NCBI GenBank assembly: GCA_949752735.1
Contig: OX457042.1
Span: forward strand, 60,395,725-60,459,724
From: Lumbricus terrestris
Lineage: Eukaryota > Annelida > Clitellata > Crassiclitellata > Lumbricidae
Length of the DNA: 64,000 nt
Direction of reading: 5' to 3'
In this document: in pieces, positions 46,590 to 56,567 of the stretch
Layout of the letters: each line of letters begins with the position of its first letter
Position numbering within the stretch: position 1 is the stretch's first letter
Program-made: the position numbers and the translations under genes
The notes under the pieces: model-generated
Database searches by the model: none
What the model was told of the DNA's origin: nothing
Seen by the model: the letters and a program-made list of their open reading frames with translations, nothing else

Positions 46590-46940
46590 AACACGAACAG
46601 TCAACGTCGAGCCAGTGATTCAGTTTTGGTTTCGTTTTATCAATGAACAATGTATTCAATCAATTCAATCAATCAGAATTTTATATAGGCCTAGGCCTAG
46701 CGCCCCTCAAAGGTACCTACTCAGAGTCGCGATCAAGCGAAAAAACAGTCTTCAACAGTTTGTGAAATTAAGAACAGTTTTGGAAGTGTCGCATAGTCAA
46801 TGGAAGCCCATTCCAAGTTGTTGAACCGTTTAACATCTTGTTTTTTTACCGACCGCAAGAGTCTTAGGCCTACCTAGACAGACACAATTTCATTCGAAAC
46901 GGTTTCGCCACACTATGCCATCCGTTCTCTGATCATTAAT
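46590..46940 (-). mobile_element. LINE 3' fragment shared by units 1 and 2
   Basis: Closely matches 53470-53815: tttcgttttatcaatgaaca, gtgtcgcatagtcaatggaa, acagacacaatttcattcg. In the second copy the minus frame reads KRFSVVGPRTWNGFPLTMRH. It was part of the duplicated unit. Confidence 0.65.
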
Positions 46941-47230
46941 AGATGAATCTGTTACACGCCTTGAAGATGGACTTAATTCTTCCGATCGACTGTTCATCGT
47001 TTCGCTGTTCATGTCTTGTGCTGTACCTCGTCATCGCTGTCTTCATATCATCCTATGACAACATCGTCCACAATGGATGTCTACCACGAACACCACTTCG
47101 CTGGAGAATCAGACTTACATATGTATTTACGAAGACATCTTCGCCATCGTGGGCATCTTCAAGGTGTCTGTCTTCCGCGTCATTCCGGCGTTTCTCGCCC
47201 CTTTAATGTCACCAAAGTCTCTTAAGTGAC
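46940..47230 (+). other. Possible exon remnant, identity unclear
   Basis: One plus frame gives NTTSLENQTYICIYEDIFAI then VGIFKVSVFRVIPAFLAPLM. The hydrophobic run hints at a membrane segment. 36 bases of it (catcttcaaggtgtctgtct and on) recur at 54179-54217 beside unit 3. No splice sites stand out. Confidence 0.25.
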
Positions 47231-47464
47231 AAGACTGACAAAATGGCCACCTCCAAAATGACTTCACGTTATCCATTGCCTCTATGGACTCGGCTTTGGC
47301 CTCTGCCCCCCTTTTCCAAGCAACCTCCAACAGATCACATTGAATGGATCAGGAGAGCAACTTATATCTAGCGGTCATGCTTAGACTCAGCGTTTCGACG
47401 AGTTATGTGTCTTTGCCTATCGGTGCTGATGCATTTTTGTTGTACTGTATACACAGTGGTTAAA

Positions 47465-47640
47465 GTTGTTTGGGTGAGCAGTTGGAACGCTGGATGAGAG
47501 CAGTGGGAACGCTGATGAAGTGTTTTATGGGAATGCATGTGTTTCCAGCGTTCCAATCAGCTGAGCAGTGGGAATGCAAGTCCGGAATTTCGAGAGCAGT
47601 GGGAACGCCGTTCCCACGCGTTCCCACCGACTTTAAACCC
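47465..47640. repeat. Irregular gcagtgggaacgc repeats
   Basis: Seven or so scattered copies of gagcagtgggaacgc-like motifs, some inverted (cgttcccac). Possibly the end of an unrecognised MITE. Confidence 0.5.
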
Positions 47641-48231
47641 TGAGTATACATGCATGTCTATGTTCTTGGTTCAATCCATGAAGCCATAAATTAAGTGAAA
47701 TAATCGTTTATTGATTAGCCTACACGGTCTTAAATCGCCTGGAACTAAACCGACGGGAGGGAAGAGCGAACAATGCGATCTCGAGAGTGTTTAATGGATT
47801 CATGTTTAAGGTGAGACTGTATCTAAGATCCGTTGTTAATTATTATCTTCTTCTTCTCTAGGTTCTCTGCCAAGTGGCAGGTCCAAACGTCCAATGTCTC
47901 CATCTTTCACGCTGTTGTTCCATGTCCTTTCCATTGATACGTTTTACTTGGGAGTTGAAGAGAGGCGGTTTCCCGTTGCCTTCCTTTCGGTGTTTTTTCC
48001 TTCCTCTTGATCTTGCTCCCGGAACCGTTCCTTGCGTAATTTCCTTATCTATATATAAGCAAACTCCATGACATCTTCCTTCCTTTAATTGATTCAAGTA
48101 GATTCCTTTCTACACCAGCCGTCTGATCATACTGGCTACACAATAAACGAAACAATTGTTCAATGTGGTGTTTATTCTGATTTTAGTTGTTATAAAAGTC
48201 ACAGTTAAAAATTCTGGAACAACGTCTGCAG

Positions 48232-48539
48232 AATTCATTAACACACATCAAGGAATGAACGACCTTCTAAAAAGAACCAAAGCAGAATCACATTACACTG
48301 ATAAATTCATCGATAAAATGACGGATGAAGGCATAGAAATCCTCAACTCTCAACTGGAGAGACGGACTCTGGTCGTTTGGATCTGGTGTCGTTCACAAGC
48401 AGCTCTTGAAACTATTCAGAATCTGTACGAATCAAATCAACTGAGAAATGTTTTCTTTGAAAATATTGAACCGTCCATTTCAAAGATGATCAACATCGAT
48501 AGGAATCAATTCAAGAAAACTGTTGGCAAGTTCTCGTGA
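48232..48539 (+). CDS. TRADD-N-like exon, unit 2
   Basis: Homologue of 40558-40865: FINTHQGMNDLLKRTKAESH, YTDKFIDKMTDEGIEILNSQ, LERRTLVVWIWCRSQAALET, IQNLYESNQLRNVFFENIEP, SISKMINIDRNQFKKTVGKF, S, stop. Differences are mostly conservative. Two acceptors exist, tttag at 48186 and ctgcag at 48231, both phase 1. The 45 bases between them are open here (VIKVTVKNSGTTSA), unlike in unit 1. With no second CARD exon found between units, this exon would have to be reached by splicing from the single CARD exon at 36.9 kb, or it is a non-expressed duplicate. The downstream polyadenylation motif is altered to AATAGG. Confidence 0.55.
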
Positions 48540-49329
48540 AATCACTCATGACATTTCACTCTTTGATTCCGTTTAAACGTAAGATCAACCTAATACAAAT
48601 AGGCTACTTGTACAGGGTGTTGAAACGCAGAAAACAAATCTGCTAATGTGCGTGAATAGGGCAAAAAGAAATGGAGACAGATACCCAAAACTGCAACTTA
48701 CGAAGAATTAACCTTTGTCGACCAAGAGAGATTTTCATAAGGCGCTATATTTTCGTAAAGCTACTTAAATTATTTCTTGCGTCATCTACTTCGAGTGAAA
48801 AATTCAAGACATAATTATGAAGAAACCGAGAAGTGGAATTGAAAGACAAATGCTACAGGTAGACAGGACCCAGAGACACACAAGACTGACAGTGAGATGG
48901 AAAGAATATAAAAAGGAAAAAAGGTGATACACAATTATAGTCTAATCGAGGCTAGAGAATTCAAGTAATTAAAGCGTTGCCATTGAGGACAAAAGAGAAA
49001 AGTCAGGTAGCCAGAAGATAAATGGATTGAGGTTAAACCACCCGAGGTGAGATATAAGTCTCACATAAACTCAGAACGATAGACAGACAATTGAAAATAC
49101 ACTGCGCAGCGTGTTACACGGAAAAATAAAATAAACACAAAAACAAACAGAACTGTAGATTTGATAAACGGCCAATTAGTTAGTAATAGCATTCGGTTCA
49201 AATTCCAACATGCTTGCATATGTGAAAGTTAGAGAAGAGTAGTCCTAACCAAAGTATTCACTATTTGATTCGTCCAGATCAAAATTTTTTGTTGACTTTG
49301 GTTGTGAATCAGAGGCATTGATTGATGTT

Positions 49330-49399
49330 CATGATGACGACGACGACGACGACGACGACGACGATGATGATGATGATGATGACGACGACGACGACGACG

Positions 49400-49465
<66 letters not shown>
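49330..49465. repeat. (GAC)n/(GAT)n trinucleotide tract, expanded in unit 2
   Basis: About 45 triplets of gac, gat and aac. The unit 1 counterpart near 41866 has about 14. The poly-Asp and poly-His frames across it are not genes. Confidence 0.95.
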
Positions 49466-50067
49466 CGCTTTTGCTTTTAATTCCATCGGAGGAAAAGATG
49501 AGTGAGGTGGTTTCCGCTTGTCTTCCTCTCAGAGTAACTTGTTCAGAGTCGCTACACTGCCATGCGCATAATCTCTAAGCTTACATAACATAATAATTTG
49601 TTTTCATTGAAACGCTTGCAGACGCACAAACCCTAACCATAGCACTTAGTCCGTTGATTAGGTTGCTTGTCGGCTACTCGAAGTCGAGTAAACACCCCCC
49701 CAGAAAAAATCCTGGCTACGCCTTGACCGAATCGTACCAGCATACGTACCAGCATCATTTGCATTCTTTGCTCCGTCAATCATTCGTTAAATCATAATTT
49801 CCTAGATTCATTATTTAATCAAAAGTGTGATATTAACTGAATTGGTTTTGCGGCTCATGACGAAATTGCCAGATGAATAATATACTAACTTTAATTATAT
49901 TAGAGCAAAAAATAATACATTAAAAGGCGACAAATAATTATTAGGCCTATTTAAAACTGAAAATTTGGCGATCAATTACTTACACTGTACAAATATTAAC
50001 GGATAAAGAAGATATTATTGGCAGTCAATTATCTTCCTTCTGAAACCATCATATTTTTATATTTTAG

Positions 50068-51023
50068 TCGCGTGTGAAATTTCCATCGACTTCATCCAGA
50101 GAATCAAGATACCAGAAGATAAATCTGTGAAGGGAGTGACTAAACTGCGAAATGAAATCTATGTCCTCCTTTATTTGGGAGCTCTTTCATATGGAATTTA
50201 TGTCTTTGAAGATCGAAATCCATTTCGTCTTCAGAAGAAATTCAGAATACAGAAGATGATGTTTCCCGATGACATTGTATCCAGTGAGAAGGAAAATTGT
50301 CTCTACGTCTCTGACTCTGGTGAGAGATGCGTCTGGAAGATAACAAGAGAAAGAGATGACAAACACAAAATCATCAAATGGCTGATCACTGATTACGAGC
50401 CATGGACTCTGTCAGTGAACAGAGATGGTCAGTTGTTGTTGGTCGGTTATTTAACGTCTAGTCTGATGATCTACGGATCAGACGCAAAACTTATTCGATC
50501 GATTCAGTTACCAAAAGAGATGTGGAATCCTCGTCATGCAGTGGAAACATCCATCGGAAATTTTTTCATCAGTCACGAATGGAAGCAAATGAAAGAGGAG
50601 GGAAAGAGAGGGTCAAGTGGGGCAGAGAGTGAATTGACCAAGAAGATGAATTATAAGGAAGAGGAAGATAGTTGGTCAACAAAACAGGATGAAGAAGGAG
50701 AAGCAGAGCAGGGATGGGGAATAAGTGAATTAAGTAGAGATGGGAAGACGGTCATCCGTCTATTTATTCCTTCAAATGCCACACAACAAATGAATAAACC
50801 TCGTTATCTGGCAATTGATTCATACGATCGAGTATTTGTGGTTGACTATTCTAATAAATGAGTGATTCTCTTGGATTCCCATCTTAAATGGAATCAAATT
50901 CTTATTCCAACAAATAAAGAAACAGAAGAATCCCGTTCTCCCAACAACTTGTTCTATGACGAAGAAAATAAACAACTGATCATCTCACAATATTACGGAG
51001 CTATTACGCTATGTAGACTTTAA
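50068..51023 (+). pseudogene. NHL-type propeller exon, unit 2, one premature stop
   Basis: Same acceptor (ttatattttag, ending 50067) and phase as unit 1. The frame reads ACEISIDFIQRIKIPEDKSV, KGVTKLRNEIYVLLY, FPDDIVSSEKENCLYVSDSG, EPWTLSVNRDGQLLLVGYLT, PRYLAIDSYDRVFVVDYSNK, then TGA at 50859-50861. Past it the frame stays open for 53 codons (VILLDSHLKWNQILIPTNKE ... SQYYGAITLCRL) to the natural stop at 51021-51023. Unit 1 has CGA at that place, so one CpG-type transition caused the break. The truncated product would lack about the last one and a half blades. It may still be transcribed, be read through, or be a young pseudogene. The charged insert is shorter than in unit 1. Confidence 0.75.
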
Positions 51024-51845
51024 GTTGAAATTAAACTCACATTGCTTGAACAGATTCTTGAAACAAATATCTTTTTAAACATAATCCGGGCTCTGAAAAA
51101 TATTCTAGTTTCATAAATTATTATTATTAATAATAATCCCGGTTTGATAACATTCAATGGATACAAAGTCGGGACAAGGAACAGCTTGCATGCATTCAAA
51201 CAATTATGGAACTCCATTTTACAGAAATCACAGACATGTAATAGATCTAGCCTACTAGGCTGTTAACGGGCCTTTGTTGATTGGTTAAAAATTATGAATT
51301 TTGTCTGTTCTGAAACGCCGTGATGGAGATTTTAAAAATAAACCTGCCTTGTGGCTCTTGCCTACTACATGCATGTTGTTCTGGTTTTGGAGTTCTATTT
51401 TTATTTGTGTGCCATGCATAGGCCTAGCATCAGTTCTATTAAGTGACTTGCCTGTGTTTAATTATTACGAAGTGTGTGTAGAACTCTGCCAACACTGTGA
51501 AAGAACTTTTCGGTGCTGCAATATTACTGATTCTGAGAGGACACTGTGAGAACGCAGGGATTGTCTTATTACAGTTAATATTAGTCTTTATTATCCAATA
51601 ATAAGACCTTGCAACGTTGGCCCGATTATATAGAGCTGTGTGTAGGAAGCTGCCAACGGCCTGCTTTTCTGGTCCAGTTCCTGATAACTGTAAGGCATGC
51701 ACGTGATAGATACGTGTTCAGCATAGTCCTAGGGCAACTTGACCTGACCGATTTGCACTCGAGGCCAAAATGCAGAGTCCTCGTGCCCTGGAATCGTGCC
51801 AAGCGTGCCTGCTGACGTCACTCGCGTCCCTACGAGTCAAAGGCC

Positions 51846-51852
51846 TATAAAA
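51846..51852 (+). promoter_or_regulatory. TATA box in the LTR-type insertion
   Basis: ggccTATAAAAcgg, about 300 bases into the insertion, where a U3/R promoter would be expected. Sequence evidence only. Confidence 0.4.
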
Positions 51853-52645
51853 CGGACCTGAAACGCCCAAACGTCGCCTTCGCCAGAAATCGTGTCGACG
51901 TGAGAGCTGCGCCAGTGGAAGCCGGAATTCACTTCGAGAATGGGTTGTGCCCGTAGACGTCCGTCTTCGAGAATCATGAGTGTTTAGCAAGTTTTATACC
52001 GTGAAAGAAGTTAAGATAGTCAGGCCTTCGTCTGGATTGTTGAATACGTGAACTGTGTTGGAGGTATACTGCCTTCGTGAAGCCTGGAGATTATTCGTGA
52101 AGTTGAGATTATTGAGAATATAGTGAGTGAATTTATGTGTGGTTTAAGCCTTCGTCTGAATCGTGAATTGTTGAGACTAGTGAGATTAAGTGGAGCAATT
52201 TAAGTGTGTAGTTTAGGCCTTCGTCTGCATCGTAACCGAGGAGAATAACGTTCGTACGGAAGAAAAGTACTACACGGAATTCATCTTCAAAGCGTGTGTG
52301 AAACGACGGATCTGATTCGGAATTCATGACGGAAAGCACGGAATTCTCAGGAGTCGTATAGAGGCAATTCGAGAGCGTGATTCCTGTTCTGTTATTGACC
52401 GCGTCAGCTGATTTTTGTGAGGACATTGGGGTGAGTCAGGGAATTTCCCAGCGCGTGAAATTTACCCAATTTCCACGGCCGTCGCTCCTTGCAATAGTCA
52501 GACCGATAACGAAAGTAGAGAAATTAGTGACCTGCTGACTGTGTAGGCTGAGCAGTATTTCTAGTATTATTTTAGACGTATTTCTGCTATTATCGTAGTA
52601 TTTCAATTAACCGATTGATTTAAATACAAAAGGACTTATTCCACA

Positions 52646-53053
52646 ATGTCAGTCTCTTCTTTGCTACGTGTGGGAATGACTGATGATGATGTTGAGGATG
52701 ATGTGAATGTGTGTATAAGTAGGCCTAATGTGACTGTGGCATCGCCTATGACCCAGACTGAGATTATGTTGGTGCGACTGACACAGACTCTGAATGGAAT
52801 GAATGAACGGGTGAAAACTATGGATGCACGGACGAAAGATACCGATGAAAGAGTGAGAAACATGGATGTGAGAATGGAGGAAACGAGAGATGGTATGAGT
52901 GAAGTGATGGGACGAATGCGTGAAGTGATGTATGATCAGGATGAATTGAGGAGGCAGATTTCCGGGAGAGATATGGGAGATAGGTCCATGCCTGGCCTAC
53001 ACCTGGAAATGGAAATGGATGAACTGGAAGGTATGAATGAAGCGAGGGGGTGA
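52646..53053 (+). CDS. Gag-like coiled-coil ORF of the LTR-type element
   Basis: 135 codons: MSVSSLLRVGMTDDDVEDDV, then EIMLVRLTQTLNGMNERVKT, MDARTKDTDERVRNMDVRME and ETRDGMSEVMGRMREVMYDQ. Charged heptad-like repeats predict a coiled coil; there is no zinc knuckle. Its place downstream of a TATA box in a TG..CA insertion suggests a Gag N-terminus. Right after it, in another frame (53053-53325), the arginine-rich TRPSRGRVRCSERLRGRSRR resembles the basic C-terminal end of Gypsy-type polyproteins. A large internal deletion between Gag and the end of Pol would explain both. Inferred, not proven. Confidence 0.45.
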   Translation: MSVSSLLRVGMTDDDVEDDVNVCISRPNVTVASPMTQTEIMLVRLTQTLNGMNERVKTMDARTKDTDERVRNMDVRMEETRDGMSEVMGRMREVMYDQDELRRQISGRDMGDRSMPGLHLEMEMDELEGMNEARG

Positions 53054-53469
53054 GTTTGCAGAATCGGCGATCGCACACGAACTCAGGTCCTGAAGAAAAT
53101 AGGATTGCAGATAATGTTTCTGCCGAGCCACAAACCACTCGGGGCCTTGTCACAGAAGAAGAAACCCGGCCTAGCAGGGGTAGGGTAAGGTGCAGCGAAC
53201 GACTTCGAGGAAGGAGTCGCAGAGATTATGCCACGCTAGACCGGGTAGGCTTCCGCTCACCCTCCGAAGACGATCGTCGACCCCAGAATTCGGATTGGGG
53301 GCGGTATCCAAACGGGTCGGAGTAGCGCCCTTCCCGGCCGCTCCCATGATGACGTCGTACCCTAACGGGAGAGGGACCCTCACTAAAGAAGCGCCAGTCT
53401 CAAGGGAGGCTGAGCGACTGCCGAAAAGGGGGGACACGACAACACGAACATTCGAACAATCAACGTGTA

Positions 53470-53815
53470 GCCAGTAATTTAGTTTTAGTTTCGTTTTATC
53501 AATGAACAATGTATTCATTCAAATCAATCAATCAGAATTTATATAGCGCCCATTCAAGGTACCTACTCAGAATCGTTTCCGGCAGAGATCAAACAAAAAC
53601 GTCTTCAACAGTTAAGAACAGTTTTGGAGGTGTCGCATGGTCAATGGAAACCCATTCCAAGTTCTTGGACCAACAACAGAAAAACGTTTAGGCCAACATC
53701 TTGGTTTTTTACCGACTGCAAGAGCCATAGTCCAACCTAGACAGACATAATTCCATTCGGGACGGTTCCGCCCCACTATGCAATCCGCTCTCTGATTAAT
53801 AGATGAATCTGTTTT
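53470..53815 (-). mobile_element. LINE 3' fragment, unit 2 copy
   Basis: The minus frame contains KRFSVVGPRTWNGFPLTMRH then LQNCS, the conserved LINE C-terminus. A tail atttatatagcgcccattca and tgattgatt repeats follow. It pairs with 46590-46940. Confidence 0.7.
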
Positions 53816-53818
53816 AAG

Positions 53819-54178
53819 AAGGGCTGTTGTTCGATTAAAAATTTTAATCGAAATTAATCGCGCGATTAATTTTTTTAATCGCAATTAACTGCAAATTAAT
53901 CGCAATACATTTCCTTCAAATATAGGCTACTAACCTTACTATTTTCTAAGGACCCCTAAAGCATAAAATTTTAATGACTGGATGCATTCTTTCTATTGCA
54001 AACATATTTAATAACCTCTGGCTTAGGCCTATTGAATTTCTGCATTTACCTTATTGAGCAGCTCTGTGTGACGACTGTTCAAATCAGTTAACTGCTCAAA
54101 ATCCGTTAGTGGACGATGCGATGCGGCCGATGTCGACGACTCTTCGTTAGCGTTTAACGCATGTTTTGGTTCGCTGGA
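53819..54178. mobile_element. Truncated hAT element, relative of 25210-26637
   Basis: Starts aagggctgttgttcgatta and follows the 25210 element closely through gcaattaactgcaaattaat and ggacccctaaagcataaaat. It then jumps to gtggacgatgcgatgcggcc (found at 26328 in the full copy). The right end is missing. Confidence 0.75.
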
Positions 54179-54181
54179 CAT
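54029..54181 (-). pseudogene. Possible hAT transposase N-terminal remnant
   Basis: The minus frame from 54181 reads MSSEPKHALNANEESSTSAA, SHRPLTDFEQLTDLNSRHTE, LLNKVNAEIQ, stop. It lies entirely in the truncated hAT element. It may be the start of that element's transposase, but no zinc finger or catalytic part is left. Confidence 0.35.
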
Positions 54182-54220
54182 CTTCAAGGTGTCTGTCTTC
54201 CGCGTCATTCCGGCTTTGGA

Positions 54221-54849
54221 TTTACGGATCAGACGCAAAACGTATTCAATACCTTCAGTTAACAAAAGAGATGGAGAATCCTATTCATGCAGTGGTTCCC
54301 ACTGCATGAATAGGATTCTCCATCTCCATCGGGAATTTCATCATCATTCACAGATGGAAGGAAATGAAAGAGAAGGGAAAGAGTGGGTCAAGTGGGATAG
54401 AGAGTAAATTGATCAACAGTAAGAATTACAAGGAAGAGAAAGACAGCAGGTCAATAAGAGAAACAGAAGAAGATGAGGAAGAAGAAGCAGAAGCAGAGCA
54501 ACGAATGTGGTGGACATCGAAGGCGACTAAGCACAGCGTAAGTGAATTGAGTAGAGATGGGAAGACGGTCATTCGTCGATTTATTCCTTCAAATGAAACA
54601 CAACAACTGAATTATCCTAAATATCTGGCAATAGATTCAGGCGATCGAGTGTTTGTGTCGGACCATAATAATAATCGAGTGATTCTCTTGGATTACCATC
54701 TTAAATGGAATCGAATTCTTCTTACATCAAATAAAGAAACAGAAGAATTCCGTTCTCCAAGCAACTTGTCCTATGACGAAGAAAATAAACAACTGATCGT
54801 CTCACAATTGTTCTACGGACCTATTACGTTATGTAAACTTTTGAGTTGA
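54221..54849 (+). pseudogene. NHL-type propeller exon, unit 3, 5'-truncated and rearranged
   Basis: Begins in the middle of the propeller (GSDAKRIQYLQLTKEMENPI, HAV) and is then broken by a 59-bp perfect hairpin that introduces a stop (VVPTA*). It resumes in another position as IGNFIIIHRWKEMKEKGKSG and runs to VSELSRDGKTVIRRFIPSN, PKYLAIDSGDRVFVSDHNNN, RVILLDYHLKWNRILLTSN and LSYDEENKQLIVSQLFYGPI, TLCKLLS, stop at 54847-54849. The first 500 or so bases of the exon, with the acceptor, are missing; the left junction abuts the 36-base segment shared with 47150. From 54364 the C-terminal 160 codons are open. The charged insert is the longest of the copies. Confidence 0.75.
54268..54326. repeat. 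Perfect 28-bp inverted repeat with 3-base loop
   Basis: gagatggagaatcctattca... (54268-54295), ttc, and its exact reverse complement (54299-54326). Unit 1 has only the left arm sequence here. Confidence 0.95.
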
Positions 54850-54904
54850 AATTAAACTCACATTGCTTGAACAGATTCTTTCAAACAAATATCTTTCAAA
54901 AGTT

Positions 54905-55026
54905 TTCTTCCAACAAATAAAGAAACAGAAGAATTCCGTTATCCAGAAAAAATGTTCTATGACGAAGAAAATAAACAACTGATCGTCTCACAACATTACG
55001 GAGCTATTGCGCTATTTAGACTTTAA
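54905..55026 (+). pseudogene. NHL-type propeller exon, unit 4, last 40 codons
   Basis: TNKETEEFRYPEKMFYDEEN, KQLIVSQHYGAIALFRL, stop. It follows unit 3 by about 55 bases, preceded by caagttttcttccaac. Its 3' flank (to about 55600) matches those of units 1 and 2 (gaaattaaactcacattgc, aacataatccgggctctgaa). Confidence 0.75.
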
Positions 55027-55429
55027 GTTGAAATTAAACTCACATTGCTTGAACAGATTCTTGAAACAAATATCTTTTTAAACATAATCCGGGCTCTGAA
55101 AAATATTCTAGTTTCATGAATTATTATTATGGACAATAATCCCGGTTTGATAACATGCAACAGATACAAAGTCGGGACAAGGAACAGCTTGCATGCATTC
55201 AAACATTATGGAAATCCATTTTACAGAAATCACAGACATGCAATAGATCTAGCCTACTATTAATTAACGTTAACGTGTCTGTGTTGATTGGTTAAATGTT
55301 TTGAATTTTGTCTTTTCCGAAGCGCCGTGATGGAGTTATAATTATTTAAACCTGACATGTGGCTCATCTGCAATGTTGCGTCCAATTTCGATATCCCATT
55401 GCGCATTTGCTAATGCGCAATAACCTGCT

Positions 55430-55600
55430 ACTTACATGTTGTGGTTTGGGATTTCTTGCTTTATTTGTGTGCATTGCGTAGCATCTATTAAGTGACTCAC
55501 CTGTGTTTAATTATCACGAAATATGTGTTGAACTCTGCCAACACTGCGAAAAAAAGTCGGTGCTACAACATTACTGATCCTGGGAGGACACGAACAATCG
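55430..55600 (+). repeat. Unit 3'-flank shared by units 1, 2 and 4
   Basis: acatgttgtggtttgggatt, cacctgtgtttaattatcac and tgttgaactctgccaacact recur at 46458-46580 and 51370-51500, marking the downstream end of the duplicated unit. Confidence 0.75.
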
Positions 55601-56029
55601 GGTGGTTCGAATGTAATGGACAAAAAACTTTTTCTTGAGTAGCTGTCCGTAATATCGGGGGAAAGTTGCCAAATGACACAAGCACACAGGAATTATTTCG
55701 TAATTATTATTGTGCAACATCTTGAGGTTCCCCAAAGACTGTTACGTTTTGCTACATGGGGCCTGTAGGCCTATGTGGGCCTTTGGAAATATTACGGATA
55801 GGCCCTAATCGCGAATCATTATACATGACAACGTCTTGTATTGCAAGTTTAACGTATTAACAAATTATTGAGCAGATTTTTTACATAACTCATGTGCTCA
55901 TAATGTGCACTTGCATCAACGTTTAAGCAACATGACACGATTATCGATTTTTTAATGTTGACATTATCAATGGAGATTATAAAAACCATGATGCGATTTT
56001 GCTCCACAAAACTGCTGACGATTCCTAAC

Positions 56030-56315
56030 TAACTCGGCGCTGCGTTCCACAGTCTGCGTATAATAAGTGGAAAACTTAGGAAAGTTGACTAGTCTCAGAA
56101 TACAATCTAAAATAATCTAAAATGACCATTTGTAACTCGCTTCTCAGAGCTATTCTGAGGCGTTTCTCAACATGACATGCTAGTGAAATGAGAAAGTTCG
56201 TCATAGCAGCGAAAAGGTAGGGCCTACAAGTAAAATCCCCTCCAGGATATGTAGCGTGGAGCAGGACCTTGTAACCTATTCGAGCGGAGATTTGGAGCCA
56301 GTGAAGATCATACAT
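56030..56315 (-). mobile_element. LINE C-terminal fragment
   Basis: The minus strand starts YDLHWLQISARIGYKVLLHA and ends in another frame with RLWNAAPS, the usual LHWLPI.ARI.YK ... RLWN.LP ending of LINE ORFs. Confidence 0.65.
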
Positions 56316-56567
56316 AGCCTATGTAATGTAATGTGATTAGCAATCTCTATAGCGCCGCTCACAGCCGAAGCCATTCAGTAGCGCTCCCAGTGCGACAACC
56401 TCTAGAAAAAAATAGGTCTTAAGAAGTGAGATGTAGATAGTGATCCTGAAAGTAGAGCCCCACGCATGTGGGTGGGATTCCATAACATTCCATCATTCAA
56501 TGATGGCAAAGGATCGAGTTTCACAAATAGTGGTCCTTGCTCGTGGAACAAGTGAGTCAGACCTGTT

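Larger units (their letters stand above)
51545..53441 (+). mobile_element. TG..CA (LTR-retrotransposon-type) insertion with ACAC duplication
   Basis: The insert starts TGTGAGAACGCAGG and ends CACGACA, flanked by ACAC on both sides (51541-51544 and 53442-53445). The units at 46590 and 55587 have the empty site (gaggacacgaacaa-like). It carries a TATA box, a gag-like ORF and an arginine-rich frame but no polymerase, so it is an internally deleted element or an unusual LTR. No second LTR copy is seen. Confidence 0.65.

Noticed and set aside
46943..47225. A membrane receptor exon
   Set aside because: A hydrophobic frame (GIFKVSVFRVIPAFLAPL) looks suggestive, but there are no splice sites, no second supporting segment, and part of it is repeated at 54.18 kb.
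49229..49578. Poly-Asp and poly-His/Arg proteins
   Set aside because: Trinucleotide repeat translated in different frames; the homologous unit 1 region has no such frame.
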